A DNA stretch of 64,000 nt from contig OY986967.1 in the NCBI GenBank assembly GCA_963920575.1, positions 2,401,869 through 2,465,868 on the forward strand, in the 5' to 3' direction. Source of the stretch: Narthecium ossifragum (Eukaryota > Streptophyta > Magnoliopsida > Dioscoreales > Nartheciaceae). Numbering within the stretch: the stretch's first letter is position 1; each line of letters begins with the position of its first letter. The notes below the pieces were generated by a model, which was not told where the DNA came from, made no database searches, and worked only from the letters and a program-made list of their open reading frames with translations. Positions 13,196 to 25,153 of the stretch are shown here, one piece after another. Position numbers and translations under genes: made by a program.

Positions 13196-13268
13196 CAACC
13201 CCCACCCCCCGCACCCCCACCCACCCCCCCCCGCCCCCCCACCCCCCCACACACACACACACCCCACC
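13196..13268 (-). repeat. C-rich tract with quadruplex-forming potential on the minus strand
   Basis: The plus strand has many consecutive C runs of 4-9 bases followed by a CA dinucleotide repeat (13249-13262). The minus strand therefore carries more than four G runs of at least three bases with short loops, which satisfies the usual intramolecular G-quadruplex pattern. A second, shorter C run followed by CA repeats lies at 13461-13480. Confidence 0.75.
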
Positions 13269-14810
13269 TCTGAATTCTGATCACTTTTGCAAAAGCAGTA
13301 GTTGTTGTTCTTGCTTTCAAGGGTAGTAGTGTTTGAAGTTTCCTGGAGAACCCTCTTCCTATTTGGCTCTCCTCACCAAACCCACATCCATATATGCCAT
13401 CATAGTTTAATGATGCCTTTCCACCCTTAAAGCCATCAGTGACCTCATCTCTCCAACCTCCCCCCCCACACACACACACTCTCTCTCTAGCTAGAATCGA
13501 CGACATGTGTTGCTCCGTGATTGGCCGACAAGCGATAATCTTAGTTACATCATCTTCTTCTTCTTCTTCTGTAAATGGCAATGAGGTGAGGTTGGGATTG
13601 ATCCAGAGCAATTGAAGATTGCATTAGCTCGACACGAGGCTGCGTCGGTGCCGGTTTGATTGGAAATCATGAGACAGGAGGAGGGGCCCCATCAGCCTTT
13701 TCGCTGGTGCAAGCCACCACCCCCTCCCTACTCCTCCTCCTCCTCCTTCTTTACACAAACCTGTATGGCTGTATAAGATCTCCATGGAAATGATGATCTT
13801 GTCATCTAGGACAAACTTTAAGCAACAAAGACAACTGAGCTCAATGAGAGGAGAGGTTAGATGGACCATGAAAAGACAATGGAATCCTCATGCAAAGCAT
13901 GATGAGAGTTGGAATTGAGAAAGTGGATATGCTTTTAGAGAGAGATGTAGTAGTGAATCCTGGAGGAGGAAAAGGGTGGCAAGCATGCATTATTGATAGA
14001 AGATCTCAAAGGAAAGTAGGGTGTTTGGGAGGGGTCTCTTTGCTCACAAAAAAAAGAAGCTTTCTTTGAATGCCTTTTGTGGCCTGGGTTTCCTTAAAAC
14101 ATGCCATGTATGATAGAAGATCCTCCATTAGAAGGCTCAAAGTAAAGCTTAAAGGCTTTCTCTTTTCCACTAAGAAAGATTTGCATGCATCACAGATGTG
14201 AATTAGGGTTTGCAAAAAGCTTAAAGGCTTTCTCTTTAACCATCTTTCTCAGACCCTACATGCATGTGATTCCACACAGAGATCTTTTATGAAGTTTAGC
14301 TCCCAGATGTCATCTTTGGGGCTTCTAATTAAGACTTCACTTGTTCATCACTTCTATATTTTGCTAAAAGCTATATAAAGTTTGTCATGACTGAATAATT
14401 CTAGTGATGAAGTTGATGAAAATTAAAGAACTGTAATACCATTATGAGATCAATCAAAACTTTAGAAGGAACTGTAATATATATCCGAAAAGGCGCATCT
14501 ATCGGATGCTAATAGATATCGGCAGTCATGAAAAGGCGACGAAAAGAAACCGAAAGCATGAATTGGACCTGCCCATGATGCTAATAGATCAACTGTCTTG
14601 CAAGCAAATTAAGGATATAATAGTTTAGCCATGTTCTTGAAGCATAGATATTATTTTTTTTCCTTTCAACTTCCTAAATAAATGGAAGCAAAAATAAGAA
14701 ATGACCAACTTGAACTAATTAAAAGGAGCTTGAATTCACATGATCTGTTGATTCCAACATTTTAAGATCATCCTATGGTAATAAAAATGTAATTTTCTAA
14801 GTGTCATTTC

Positions 14811-14835
14811 TAAACCTAACCCTAACCCTAACCCT
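14811..14835. repeat. Short interstitial telomere-like tract (CCCTAA)n
   Basis: About 3.5 units of CCCTAA, starting TAAACC and ending CCCTG, lie in intergenic DNA. The units are hexamers rather than the common plant heptamer CCCTAAA. The tract is too short to claim a chromosome fusion. Telo-box-like promoter motifs or telomerase-mediated break repair are both possible origins. Confidence 0.7.
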
Positions 14836-15672
14836 GAAGAAGCGGGGAAAAGAGGGGAAGGAATGTTGATGAGGGGAGATGAAAAGAGTAAAAGTTGGAA
14901 GGAACATCCATATGAAAACAAAGACAAAGTTCCCTTTCTTTGTATAAATGCATCTCGTTGGGTAGAAAAGTCTATAAAGCGCTAAAGGCAGGTAGACAAG
15001 CCTTGTGCCTCAAGGGAGACCCACACTGGAAGAAGAATAAATGAGCCCTATAAATTGTAGGCCTTTCTGGTGAAACACAATAATGTAAAGTTTCTTGTTT
15101 TGTTTGCAAGGTAAGTGGAGGAAAGGTGGTGTTCAAAGATCCCATTTTTAAAGTCTTTTTTTCAGGTTGTCCAAATCTCTCAAGTGTCCATTGCCAGTCC
15201 TGAGCTTTTGACATGGCCTCCAATGAACCTTGAACAGTCATGCTTGTACTTATATAAGATGAGAGATGAATAGATAAAAAGGTTGGGAGCTGAAGAATAG
15301 GATTGTTAACTCCAATAAGAAATAACCTGGAAATCAGATGTTAAGAATCATCGAATTCTTATGGAAAAAAATATAGTGTCAGGGGAAGTACTCCAACAAC
15401 ATCAAAGACAAATATGTGGGTACCTCTCTACACCAACATTTGAGCTCCATTGTGTTTCATGGTACATAGTTTCAAAGGGTTACATACTTGAAACGAAGTT
15501 TGGACCGAAACTGGACATCCATAAAATTATTTGCATCAATGTAGGAAATTGATAGAGATTCCTGGTATATGGTAATCCAAACTAACAAGCAGCAGTTCTG
15601 CCATGAAGCTTATGAAGGATGATCAGACTTGACGGGAACGATTTTTCTGTTCTATACCCGAGTATTTGAGAA

Positions 15673-18600
15673 TCAATAATTGCTTGCAATCTGTGACATG
15701 GATGAATAAGTTCCCAGCGCAGCGCTGATCATGCCAAATGCAGCGATTGCAATGCTCAAGGAGACCTGAAAACATAAGCACCTTTGTGAAGAAAATAATG
15801 AACGAGCCAACACATGTACTAGTGATTTTGACAGCATTCCATAGTTGAGGCCACATTATCTTGGCAATGACAATCTTCAATGCTATCCAACTACTTCCAC
15901 TAGTAGGATAGTTCATCCTGAACTGCTTTTATTAGCTCCAATAATAAGATCTAAGAGGAGATAAGTCCTAGAGGCTCCAGCATGATAGTTTCTAGCCTGA
16001 AGATAGTATGGATCGTCCCCATATACAAACAAGTAACAAGAATAATTACCGCACAGTTACCTGCAAAGGTGTGGCTTTATTCCTCATTATCTTCAAGAAG
16101 CAGAGAGGTGGCATTATGACAGCCTGCAAAGAAAATCGCTATTCATCATATGATCGTGTTTTTAGCTGCACGGATACTTTTATAAGACAAATTAGGCAAG
16201 TGAAAAGTTTTCTTAGAAAAGACAATGTATAAACAAGAGAACCAATCAATGACATAAATTTAAACAGCCTGGAGTATAAAAGGTTAAATAAAGAATATAC
16301 CGCAAGTATGCTGAGTAGAGAACCAATCAATGACATCACAAGGCCTGCATGAACAAAAGAGAACAGCACAAGTTGAGTGGTATAGAAAATATGTACAGAA
16401 GGACAAACAAAAAGGGCTCAAGAAAGAAGTTGAAGTAAAAATGCTAATAGATTAAGTTCTTCAGTAAGAAAATGATGAAAAGATGAAAATATATGAATAT
16501 TTGCATCCACATAGTTGACCCCTTTACAGTTCTACTCACACATCCACTCATGCTTCTCTGCATACATGATATGACAAAAACAGATGTAAAAAATGGTATC
16601 AAGTCAGCAAGATCAATGCATGAATCAATCAACTAGAATTGGAAAACCAGCCTTAGACTGAGATTCAACTTCAAATCTTGTTCGTCAGCAAACTTGGATG
16701 CTGTCAAATTCAATTCAAACAATAAGGCTTTAATCCAACGTGTCAAGATAAACAATCTTAGGGTAGAATCATCTGCTTGGCCTGGAATATGGAAAAGTTT
16801 TCCTTTTTCTATATGCACAATTGAACAATTGGATTCATATTTTGCGGATAATCAAGCATGATAATCTGTAATCTGTTGCCAGCATACATAATCTTTCAAT
16901 CCATGAATTTGATGCATTGCTTTTCAAAATTTTGGGAAATGTCCTATGACTATCCTCTAGCATAAAGATGAAAGTCCATTCACAGTATGTATCTCATCTG
17001 CTAATCAATAAGATACGTTAACAAATACTTCCTAGCAAAAATATCTACGCTAAAAAACAAATACAACACAAAATGGCTAAGAGTTTCACTTCTTTTAAAC
17101 TCAAGCAGAAATTCATACCAAAAAAGGGCAAAAGAAAAGCTACACAGACAGTTGAAACAACAAGCATGGTTCTCAAGGCGACAGGACACCACGCAGAGAC
17201 TCCGACAGGCAGCAGCTCCTCCAAACTTCTTGCTATTGGATTTAGCAGTAATGCATATCTGTTTGCTGTCAAGGAAGTTAAAATTCGTAGAGAAAAAGTA
17301 GCAATATATTCTCAAAAAGAAATTGTAGCCATAGATTAAAAGACACAAGTTCCACATTAAGCAGCATCAATGCTAGAAAGTGAGACTATCAGAAGACCGC
17401 ACTTCAAGTTCGAAAGGATACTTCGTAAGGGGATTGATCACCTGATAAAAATAAAGTTTCAGAGTCAAAAAAAGTGAAGGTTTGAAAGGAAATAAACACC
17501 AAAACATATAGATGAAAGTGTGAAACTTCCCGTAGTCCATAAAGCAACTTTTGAAGCAAAGGCATCCTTCGGGAGATTCAGCGTTATTTGCGACAAAGTA
17601 GCTTCGCCAAACATGAGATATCCAATGGTTGCCATAGAGCCATACAATAACGTGCACAAAATAAAACTGTTCAAAAGTAGAAAATCAGCAACCTTAAGAG
17701 AAAGAACTGAAGCAATGCAGCCACATGAAGACCGACAATACCATGTTACTAGTGCCTTGATGAATTTTGATTTATCAGACATTGATTGGTAGATACTTGG
17801 AAACACCGAATGCCCCGAGTAACAAAATCCATATACACCAACAGCAAGTGGGAGACCACTCCAGGTAACCAGTTTGCCAGTGTGATGAAACCCTACCTCG
17901 TCTGAAGTACCAACAAACATGACTGAAAAGAAGATCACCAGAGTGGCGATAACACCACCAGCTGCAAAAAATATCAAAGAAAGACAGTAAGACCCCTCTG
18001 ATTGAATAGCTAACCTCAGAACAGTAAGCATCCTTCATCTATAAAGCATCTACCTGAAAGATATGAAATGACTCTGAGATCCTGCAACCACACAGTAGGT
18101 AGAACAATCAAAGCAGCCAAAATGCCCAAGCAGTGGACAGAATCAAGATGAATCCCTGCCCAGTCAAAAGCAGTCCCAGGGAATATCCTCGTAAGATTGT
18201 CACCTTCTAATATGATAAATTCCACGCAGTAGGACTGCATTCACGAATAGACAGAATTGTGATAAATCTGTAAAAGGTCAGAAAGATAACCCCATCCATA
18301 GAAAACAAAACGTCAGACAATTTGCTCCCCAGGATTCATACAGTGCTCCACTTACATATAACTCTGTGTACAGAACAATCTGCAAAATGAACAAACCATT
18401 ATCAGATACTGAAAGTGTACTCTCTGCAATATACATGATAACAGAAGAATCAAGTTGCTCGTTAACTCATATTGAGCAATCATTTACAGGTGGGGTTGCT
18501 AAAGCCTCAAAGCTTAATGGAGAAATGCTTATCTATGTAATTATTCAGCTGAACATCACATTTTTAAACCCAGCAGGCTAAATATTGAAATATCAAAGTA

Positions 18601-20887
18601 CTGAATGCAACTATCAGCAATTGTCAACCATAAAAAATTAAAAACTTTAACCATTTTCCAGAGCTCCAAATTGTCCAGAACCTTGATCAAGTAAAGAATA
18701 ATGTTTCTCCACAATTGACAACAGCCAAGTTTCTGCCATACACTCCCTGATGTGATTCATAGTTGATTCATCTTTCAACACAACTAATTTAACACTTCAA
18801 AGGAGAAGTGCACTACTCACTGCCAAATTCAGGTTGTTCTTTTTCACATGTGAAATGATTCCCCAGATAGTGTATACATCAGCATGTCAATGATCAGGCA
18901 ATCTCCATATTAACTTGAGGGAGATTGGAAAGTATAAGTTCGGAATGCGTCCCATGGGGAACTCAAAATAACCATAGGAGCAGGTAATCCGTATGCTATT
19001 TTCAACACGTTTCGCAGGAAACAGATTGCACCATAGAAGCTAGTTTCTTGCTGACAGAACTTCAATAGCTGAATATCCTTTGACAGTACTTAGTTTTGTC
19101 CATCTTATTGAGTGAAAAGTATATCAGAACTCACAGAGATAAATATGCGCCCAAATCTACCAAATGCAGCTTCTCCAATATCAGGATAGCTCGAGATGCC
19201 ATATTTGCTCTCAAAACAGTGCTTCAAAAGAACACCTGTATAGCAGCAAACACACGCAAAAAGACCTAAAAGTGACAAACCAACCCATCCAGCTTCTTTG
19301 ATGGTAAAAGGTGTAGATAGAAGACCAACACCTGCCAACACATTGACTCCTGTTCCGTAGAAATAACATAAATCAAAAGACACTCTGAGCAAGCAAAGAT
19401 TAGAAGATTTTGCATAAACCCGGTTAAATCAGCAACATAGTTGGAAATCATACACTAGACTACATTGTCACATTTGGAATGTTTGAAGAGTATTAGCAAA
19501 AATTGGAGAACAAAGTTTTGTTTGCTTTCTCAGTTTACCATTAAAGACGGTCTGAGTAAAGTTACATCCGGGAATAATGTACCCTTCTCCGGTATATTGC
19601 ATGCCAAAAGAAGTCCCTACATCTGATGCCAAACGGATAGACTTCCTCGAGCCCTCATCCAACTCTTGCTTCTCTAGTATACTACCAGACAGAAGAGGTG
19701 ATTTCATTCTCAAATCATTCCCACTTTGAGTGCTCTCGTCAAAACTGGAGTATCTGACACTTGGCGTGCGTCCAAGATATCCGAAGTTGGGTGATGCAGT
19801 GATAGTATAAGAATCAATCGATCCCCTGTCATCAAACAAGAGAGTGGACAACTTCAAGTAAAAAGTGGAAGCAAGATAAGGAATCAAAATAACTGCATAT
19901 TCCATGCCACATAACCTACTTACAGATGCTTATTAGTGTTGTCAATCAAAACCATTGGAAGTCTTGAACATAAAAAGATTCTTAAGCAGAGTAATGAAGA
20001 TATGCTAATCAGAAACAGCAAGCTTTATCTGAACCATTCTACGATCTGATAGGCCTCATCGCATGCGTAGGCCCAACCCATGTTACATGGACACCCCTTC
20101 GGCATGACGTGGACACCTCAATGTGAAGAGCGCTCCATCGGCCAGAACGAGGGAGGCTTTATTTTCGCATGGTTGCATGCTGGTGCAACGTAGTGGCTAA
20201 AGTTTAGGCTAGTTTATTGCTTTTCAGTTGTGTAGCTTTGTAGCTTGGGTTGAAAGAACTACACCATGTAAGAGGACAGCTATCTATCTACTGTAATCAA
20301 AAAATTTCCCTTTGCTGGAAACAAGTAGGCTTGTTCTCGCCTGAAGTAGAATCTTGATTGCCAAACCCATCTGTCTTTTCTTCCATTCTTCTGTTGGGAC
20401 CTATCACGATCACTCTGTGAACCTCGATTGCCATCACTTGCTATTAATTTTCCTACAAACTAAATCAATGTCACCCTTCAAACAACATGTAATTGGCCAC
20501 TCAGTCCTAGAATTCCCATTCCTAAGCTTCCTCTAGTGTGATCACTTCAAGTAGCAACGCAGTGTTACCATCCCAACCACATTCACCACAAAACCATGCA
20601 CCACTCGACTATGTTAAACAGCATTCAAACCCAAAAAAAACACAACTTTAACCACTCATATCAAACAACTCAACACCTAGAAGCAAATTAAGCAAGAACA
20701 ACCTGAAGCTCTGGGGCCACTGGCGAGACTGGAACGAATTCGAGGGCCCGTCCATCTTCTCCTCCTCATCGACTTCATCGCCCTCATCGTCACTCTCGTG
20801 CTTCTCCTCCTCCTCGATGTCCGCATCGCTCCCATCGTCCCAGCACAGCTCCCCGTCCCTCTCCCCGTCCCCCATCTCCTTCGACAT
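15673..20887 (-). CDS. Vacuolar-type amino acid transporter, AVT1-like (AAAP family)
   Basis: Twelve exons: 20887-20703, 19825-19539, 19349-19135, 18379-18356, 18234-18054, 17961-17742, 17666-17531, 17441-17422, 17258-17119, 16344-16301, 16123-16061 and 15765-15673. All phases agree and give 535 residues. The first 60 residues are strongly acidic and predicted cytosolic. A serine-rich linker (62-150) follows, then about 11 membrane segments from residue 158, starting with the family signature [18 protein letters not shown]1-type proteins move neutral amino acids across the tonoplast using the proton gradient. Exons 4 and 8 are microexons of 24 and 20 nt. Every intron has GT-AG ends except intron 7, whose donor reads GG (see separate entry), so correct splicing of this allele is uncertain. 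The start is the first ATG before the acidic stretch. Confidence 0.88.
17525..17532 (-). other. Non-consensus splice donor (GGAAGT) of AVT1-like intron 7
   Basis: Homology and phase place the exon 7 end after the codons for WTT, at 17531, because exon 8 starts in phase with VINPLTKY. The next intron bases on the minus strand read GGAAGT, where a canonical donor would be GTAAGT. No GT in the right phase lies nearby. This is either a real point mutation, a tolerated non-canonical donor, or a base-call error. Confidence 0.6.
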
Positions 20888-21079
20888 CCAACCCTACTCT
20901 GGCAAGCCGCGCGCTCTCTAGAAAGCCGAAGGGGGGGTCGGATTGGGGCCGACGGGAGAGGATAACTGGATAAATAGAGCAAGACGGATGGCAACGGCGA
21001 CACGGCGGCGAGGGCAAGGGGAGGCAACGTTTGGCCTTATGTGGAAAAAGAGGCGGTGGCGATATCTTTTAATTAAAAT
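20888..21079. promoter_or_regulatory. Upstream region of AVT1-like gene
   Basis: This short spacer separates the AVT1-like start from the TIR element at 21080. Read on the minus strand, it contains a TATTTATCC stretch about 80-90 bp upstream of the ATG (plus strand GGATAAATA at 20969-20977), which could act as a TATA-like element. Nothing else is recognised. The transposon therefore sits within about 200 bp of the start codon and may influence expression. Confidence 0.35.
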
Positions 21080-22130
21080 GGTAAAAATCATTTTGATCTA
21101 TTCAGTTTCTGAGTTTTTCATTTTAATCTATGTGTTTTAAAACGTAACAAAACAGACTATATAGTTATAATAATTTCAATTTAAACCTAAATTACTGACG
21201 ATCGTTTCTTGACTTAATGACCGTTAGTAACTCATTTTGGAAAAATATCATTTTGATCTCCTCTAGTTTTAGAATTTTTCATTTTAAACCCTATGGTTAC
21301 AATAATTTCATTTTAAACCCTATGTTTCACAACGTAACAAAACAGACCTTGTGGTTACAATAATTTCATTTTAAACCTAAATTTAGTAACGGTCGTTACA
21401 GACTTAACGTCAAACTGGCTTTGACCCAATATTGATTGGTTTATTCTGTTCTCTCTCTTCCCTCACTTATCTCCCTCTGACCGCTTGCGGCTTCCCGCCA
21501 CCAGACCGCCCGGGCACCCCACCTCCAGATCTCTCTCAACAGGCTAAGATCTTAGGCGATCCAAAATGGGATTTTCAGACGACCCAAGAGGCCATTACTC
21601 TAATCTCTCCCTTCACATTGGTGGCCTTCTAATCCTGCAAATTGCCGCCGCCGCCCATGCAAGCACTTCCCAGCTCTCTTCGTTGCAGACCAAGACGCTG
21701 CTCCGCCTCCAGCGCATCCTCGAGTACCCACGCGGCCCTCTCTGTGGTCAATATGCTCTTCACCCAGCTGGTCCATGCTTGGGATGCTTGCTTTGATAAC
21801 TATGATTGTAATGGAGCGGCGAACGAGCTGGCGACGAGACTGACGTCGAGACGACCGTTTGACGTTAAGTCCGTAATGGTCGTTACTAAATTTGAGGTTA
21901 AAATGAAATTATTATAACCATAGAGTTTAAAATGAAAAACCCTGAAACTAGAGGGGATCAAAATGATATTTTCCCTTTCATTTTAAACCCTGTGTTTCAA
22001 CAAACGGTCATTACTAAATTTGGGTTTAAAGTGAAATTATTGTAACTATAGGGTTTGTTTTGTTACGTTTTGAAACACGGGTTTAAAATGAAAAATCCTA
22101 AAATTTAAGGGGACCAAAATGACTTTTACC
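21080..22130. mobile_element. TIR DNA element (MULE-like) with doubled terminal repeats and captured gene fragment
   Basis: The left end GGTAAAAATCATTTTGATC and the reverse complement of the right end GGTAAAAGTCATTTTGGTC match. The match continues for about 140 bp through shared blocks (TTTTTCATTTTAA, AACGTAACAAAACA, AATAATTTCA). The block is present twice on each side (21080-21225 and 21238-21400; 21850-21980 and 21985-22130), so the terminal repeats are compound. No matching target-site duplication was found outside these ends. The centre (21430-21840) is GC rich and gene-like, which is how Pack-MULE elements look. The superfamily call is inference. Confidence 0.65.
21566..21796 (+). pseudogene. 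Captured 5' fragment of an LRR receptor-like kinase gene
   Basis: Between the TIR arms, a frame starting MGFSDDP carries a hydrophobic stretch and then LSSLQTKTLLRLQRILEYP. This matches the start of the mature region of plant probable inactive LRR receptor-like kinases, where a secretion signal is followed by S-Q-x-x-x-L-L-R-x-x-x-x-L-x-Y-P. The similarity then fades, and no LRRs or kinase follow. The fragment is best read as genomic sequence picked up by the surrounding transposon. The parent gene is not in this window. Confidence 0.5.
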
Positions 22131-22340
22131 CTCTCTTTTTTTTTTAAAGAAGCATCTCTGATTGGATTTGATTGCTTGTTTGGATATTATGTGAATCTCT
22201 CAATATATATACTTTTGTTTGGGGATGGACAGTGAAGCATCAGACCAAGAATTAGTGGGGAAATGCATGTAGTAATGGACAGTGAACCATCAGACCAAAC
22301 ATTAAATGACAATTTGGCGGGCAATTTAGCAAGGATTCGG

Positions 22341-22454
22341 GGGGCAACCGATGCAGGGGTGCATCGGATACCCGATCGATGCACACACAAACCGTTGGAT
22401 CGTGTGTGCATCGGTCCGATCGGGCATCCGATGCGGGGTGCATCGGTTGCCCCA
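22341..22454. repeat. Near-perfect hairpin (inverted repeat) with about 13-nt loop
   Basis: The arms 22341-22388 and 22402-22454 are nearly reverse-complementary. They begin GGGGCAACCGATGCA and end TGCATCGGTTGCCCC, and contain repeated GCATCGG words. A phrase starting TGGACAGTGA and ending CAGACCAA occurs twice just upstream (22226 and 22273). The structure may be a tiny foldback MITE or the template of a hairpin RNA. Confidence 0.7.
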
Positions 22455-22605
22455 TGTCACATATGTAGCTGCAATCAAGGCTTTCCACCTGACACATATT
22501 AGGTTAATATCATATTACCTCCTGAAAAAATACTCAATTATAAGATAACATTAAAACGATGAGGAAGATGTTGTCCGGGCCTGCAGCCCACCGATTGGAG
22601 GTTAC

Positions 22606-23080
22606 CAACAAGTTAAGTTTGCATAAATCAACCTTATAAGGAGCAATAACGGTTACAACCGTTTACCTCCTATTAGTTTATTTACATGTATATTTTCCTA
22701 AGTTAACTTTGTATATTTTTATCATCTTCCCTATGTTAGTTTTAAATATACATCATTATCAACCTTATAAGGAGCAAAAACGGTTATGCATAACCACCCC
22801 TTATAAGGTTGATTTAATTCATATAGTTATATATATATATATATATGATTAGATAAGCCCAAAGGCTGGGATTACATAAGTAGGCAATCAGGTGGCCACA
22901 GCGGCCCACCGAGCCCCCGCCGCCGCTCTATGAGCGGCTATATATATTCTATAGTTATAGTATATTAATCTAATATAATCAACATTATATAATATTCATA
23001 CTAATTCATTAATCAAATTCGATTTTTATAACCGAATCACCCATTAACTTGATGGTTACCCTGCCAGGTGGCAGGGGGCC
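22606..23080. mobile_element. MITE-like mosaic, related to 37808-38280
   Basis: ATCAACCTTATAAGGAGC followed by AATAACGGTT and the next 110 bp are shared with 37927-38070 in the same orientation. In contrast, the right end (CTGCCAGGTGGCAGGGGGCC at about 23061, with the CGGTTATAA-containing flank) matches 37808-37890 in inverted orientation. The copy is therefore rearranged. It also contains the GATTAGATAAGCCC repeat word at 22849. Confidence 0.55.
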
Positions 23081-25100
23081 CACCTAGTTGTTTTATATGC
23101 ACGAAGAAAAGACGTCTATCTATAATATGTATCTTGAACCGATGTGGTTTTTGTTTTTAATCATCGATTTTCATAACCTAATTTCCATATTTGCTTTTGT
23201 GGATAATGTGGGAATTGTTGATGATACTTGCAAGAATATGTCCACCGAGTTACTATGGACATACTTGGAAGGATTGTTTATGAATATGATGCTCTTGTGG
23301 ACAGTGTGGTGTATACATACTATTCATAGATTATTCCTATCATAAACAATACGGTGGACATCTAAAGGGTTTCATATAAGTTTATTGATTTGTAATAAAC
23401 TCATATTATGTTAATGAATTAATTTTTCAATGATATGAGTAGTACTATTGATTTTTACACTTGCATCTAGGTTTCACGAAATATATTTACGTGCTCCTTA
23501 GCCTATTTGGTTGCGTCTACCTCATTCTACTTTCTTGTACTTGTTTGACGGTACGTTTGTTTTGACTTTTTAATCATTATAAAGGATTGCTTGTTACCCT
23601 GTTAGAGAGGAAATCCGACCGTTGACCGGTCAAATAGTCAAAGTCAAAATCCTATTCCACACTCAAGTATCAAACGATTGCAGTTGAGTTCTACTCTTTC
23701 AAATTAATGAACCCGAGATGTCAAGTAGTATGGAAATCTAGATTAGACCTAATTAAACAATCTAATTATCAAAATTAACCTAAGAAAAGCTTTGAATTGT
23801 CTAAGATTACGGAATTAAATAAAGCATAAAATCAACTTAAATTACTGAATCTAAGAAATGCATTTAAATCTATGGATTAACTTAATCTAAGAAAGCAGTA
23901 ACTTATTCTAATGGAAAGCAATAAAGAAAGCTGTAAGAAAAACAATAAAAAGGAATAATTAAACCTAAATTAATCTTAAAATACTCCTATGATCATGAAA
24001 CATTAATTAAAAGACTAATTTAATCTTACTTAGAACCAAATTAACTTAATTAAACTATGGAAAAGAAACGCATAGAAAACTGAAACAAACAGAAAATGGA
24101 AACAGAAAGAAATCCATGAACCTAGAACTACAAGACAGAAAGAAAAGAGGAGAAGACGATTAAACAACTACATTATCGAGATTACACTAAGAAAACAGTA
24201 AAAGACGCCATTAATTAAACTGAAAGCTTTATTAATCAACTTACAGGTACATAAGAAACGAAAGCCATGCTTATGAGCAGGTTACAACGGGGGGGGGGGG
24301 GGTTTACAGTGGAGAAGAGAAGCTATTTATACTAAGGAACTGAATAACTGCTCCCGCCTTGAGGGTTGATGGCGTGGAAGGAGGAGATCGTGTGCGAACT
24401 GCTCCGTAACAGCTTCTCCCACGTTCGTGTCTGGTTTGGAGAGTACACGTGGTTGATTCTCATTCATTGCATACGTCATGATTATGCTGGCTTACTTATC
24501 GTTTCTTGTCCACGTCATACCTGCATGTGTTTTTTAACCATATTTGGCACACGTGTTAATTGCTTTTGGACGATAAAATTGAGTAACATGTCCAATTATG
24601 ACTTTTGGGCGATGATCGTCCATAATCCTTTAAATGACGGTGCCATATGGACGATATCGTCCATTTGGTTAAAATTCTATCGTCCATTTTGGTCGATAGA
24701 TTCCATCGTTTCATTTGGTCGATATTTTATCATCCATTTGGTCGATAGATTCTATCGTTCATTTGGTCGATATGTTTCATCTGGTCGATAAGATTATGTA
24801 GTTATCGTCTATTTAGTAATTGCCTTTTGCTTACGTGTCTGTCATTTATGAGTTAGCCATTATTTTGGCTAACATACCCCAATAAAAACAAGAATTTCTT
24901 ATTTTTAACACTTTTGCCACGGATAGATGGTTGTGGTTGTAGTAATATAGTTGTCTATTCTTCGGACTTGACATTTCAAAAGAAAAAATGTGCAGTTTTG
25001 AAATGGTGAGAAATTAGATGTTATGCTACGCCGAGTAATGGAACAATGAGTCGGTTTGGGGAGGCGTTTCTTGGATATGGAGCAGAAAATGTTTCATAGA
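23081..25100. other. Retrotransposon-like, AT-rich region without recognised genes
   Basis: The part from 23640 to 24240 is A rich and monotonous. A 14-G run lies at 24289-24302, and at 24590-24800 there are short tandem units (listed separately). The end near 24870 (GGCTAACATACCCCAATAAA) has the feel of an LTR or TE margin. No protein domain was recognised, and frames of 140 codons or fewer look fortuitous. Confidence 0.4.
24590..24795. repeat. Short tandem array with TTTGGTCGATA units
   Basis: The word CATTTGGTCGATA, or a one-base variant, occurs at least five times with spacing of about 18-37 bp, often preceded by a CTATCGT- or TATCATC-like word. It resembles the subterminal repeat arrays of plant DNA transposons, but the element ends were not found. 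Confidence 0.6.
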
Positions 25101-25153
25101 TTAGAGTAATATCGTTGTTCAGAGGGAGATGAGTCAAAGCTCAGCTGGATATT

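Larger units (their letters stand above)
10421..15672. other. Intergenic region between SMAX1-like and AVT1-like genes
   Basis: No protein gene is supported. It holds a long CT repeat, a GC-rich patch, a C-rich tract and a telomere-like tract, all listed separately. It also has a direct repeat, GTTACTGGTTAGTAAGAGC, near 11350 and 11466. A weak inverted pair, GAGGTACCGA near 12930 and TCGGTACCTC near 12990, is the style of short DNA-transposon ends. Several frames of 60-160 codons exist but consist of simple-sequence translation. Confidence 0.45.

Noticed and set aside
13138..13611. 157-codon glycine-rich frame on the minus strand
   Set aside because: It is the translation of the C-rich/GT repeat tract and has no other support.
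24590..24795. CRISPR-like spaced repeat
   Set aside because: The units are short, irregular and imperfect, without unique equal-length spacers, and the genome is a plant's.
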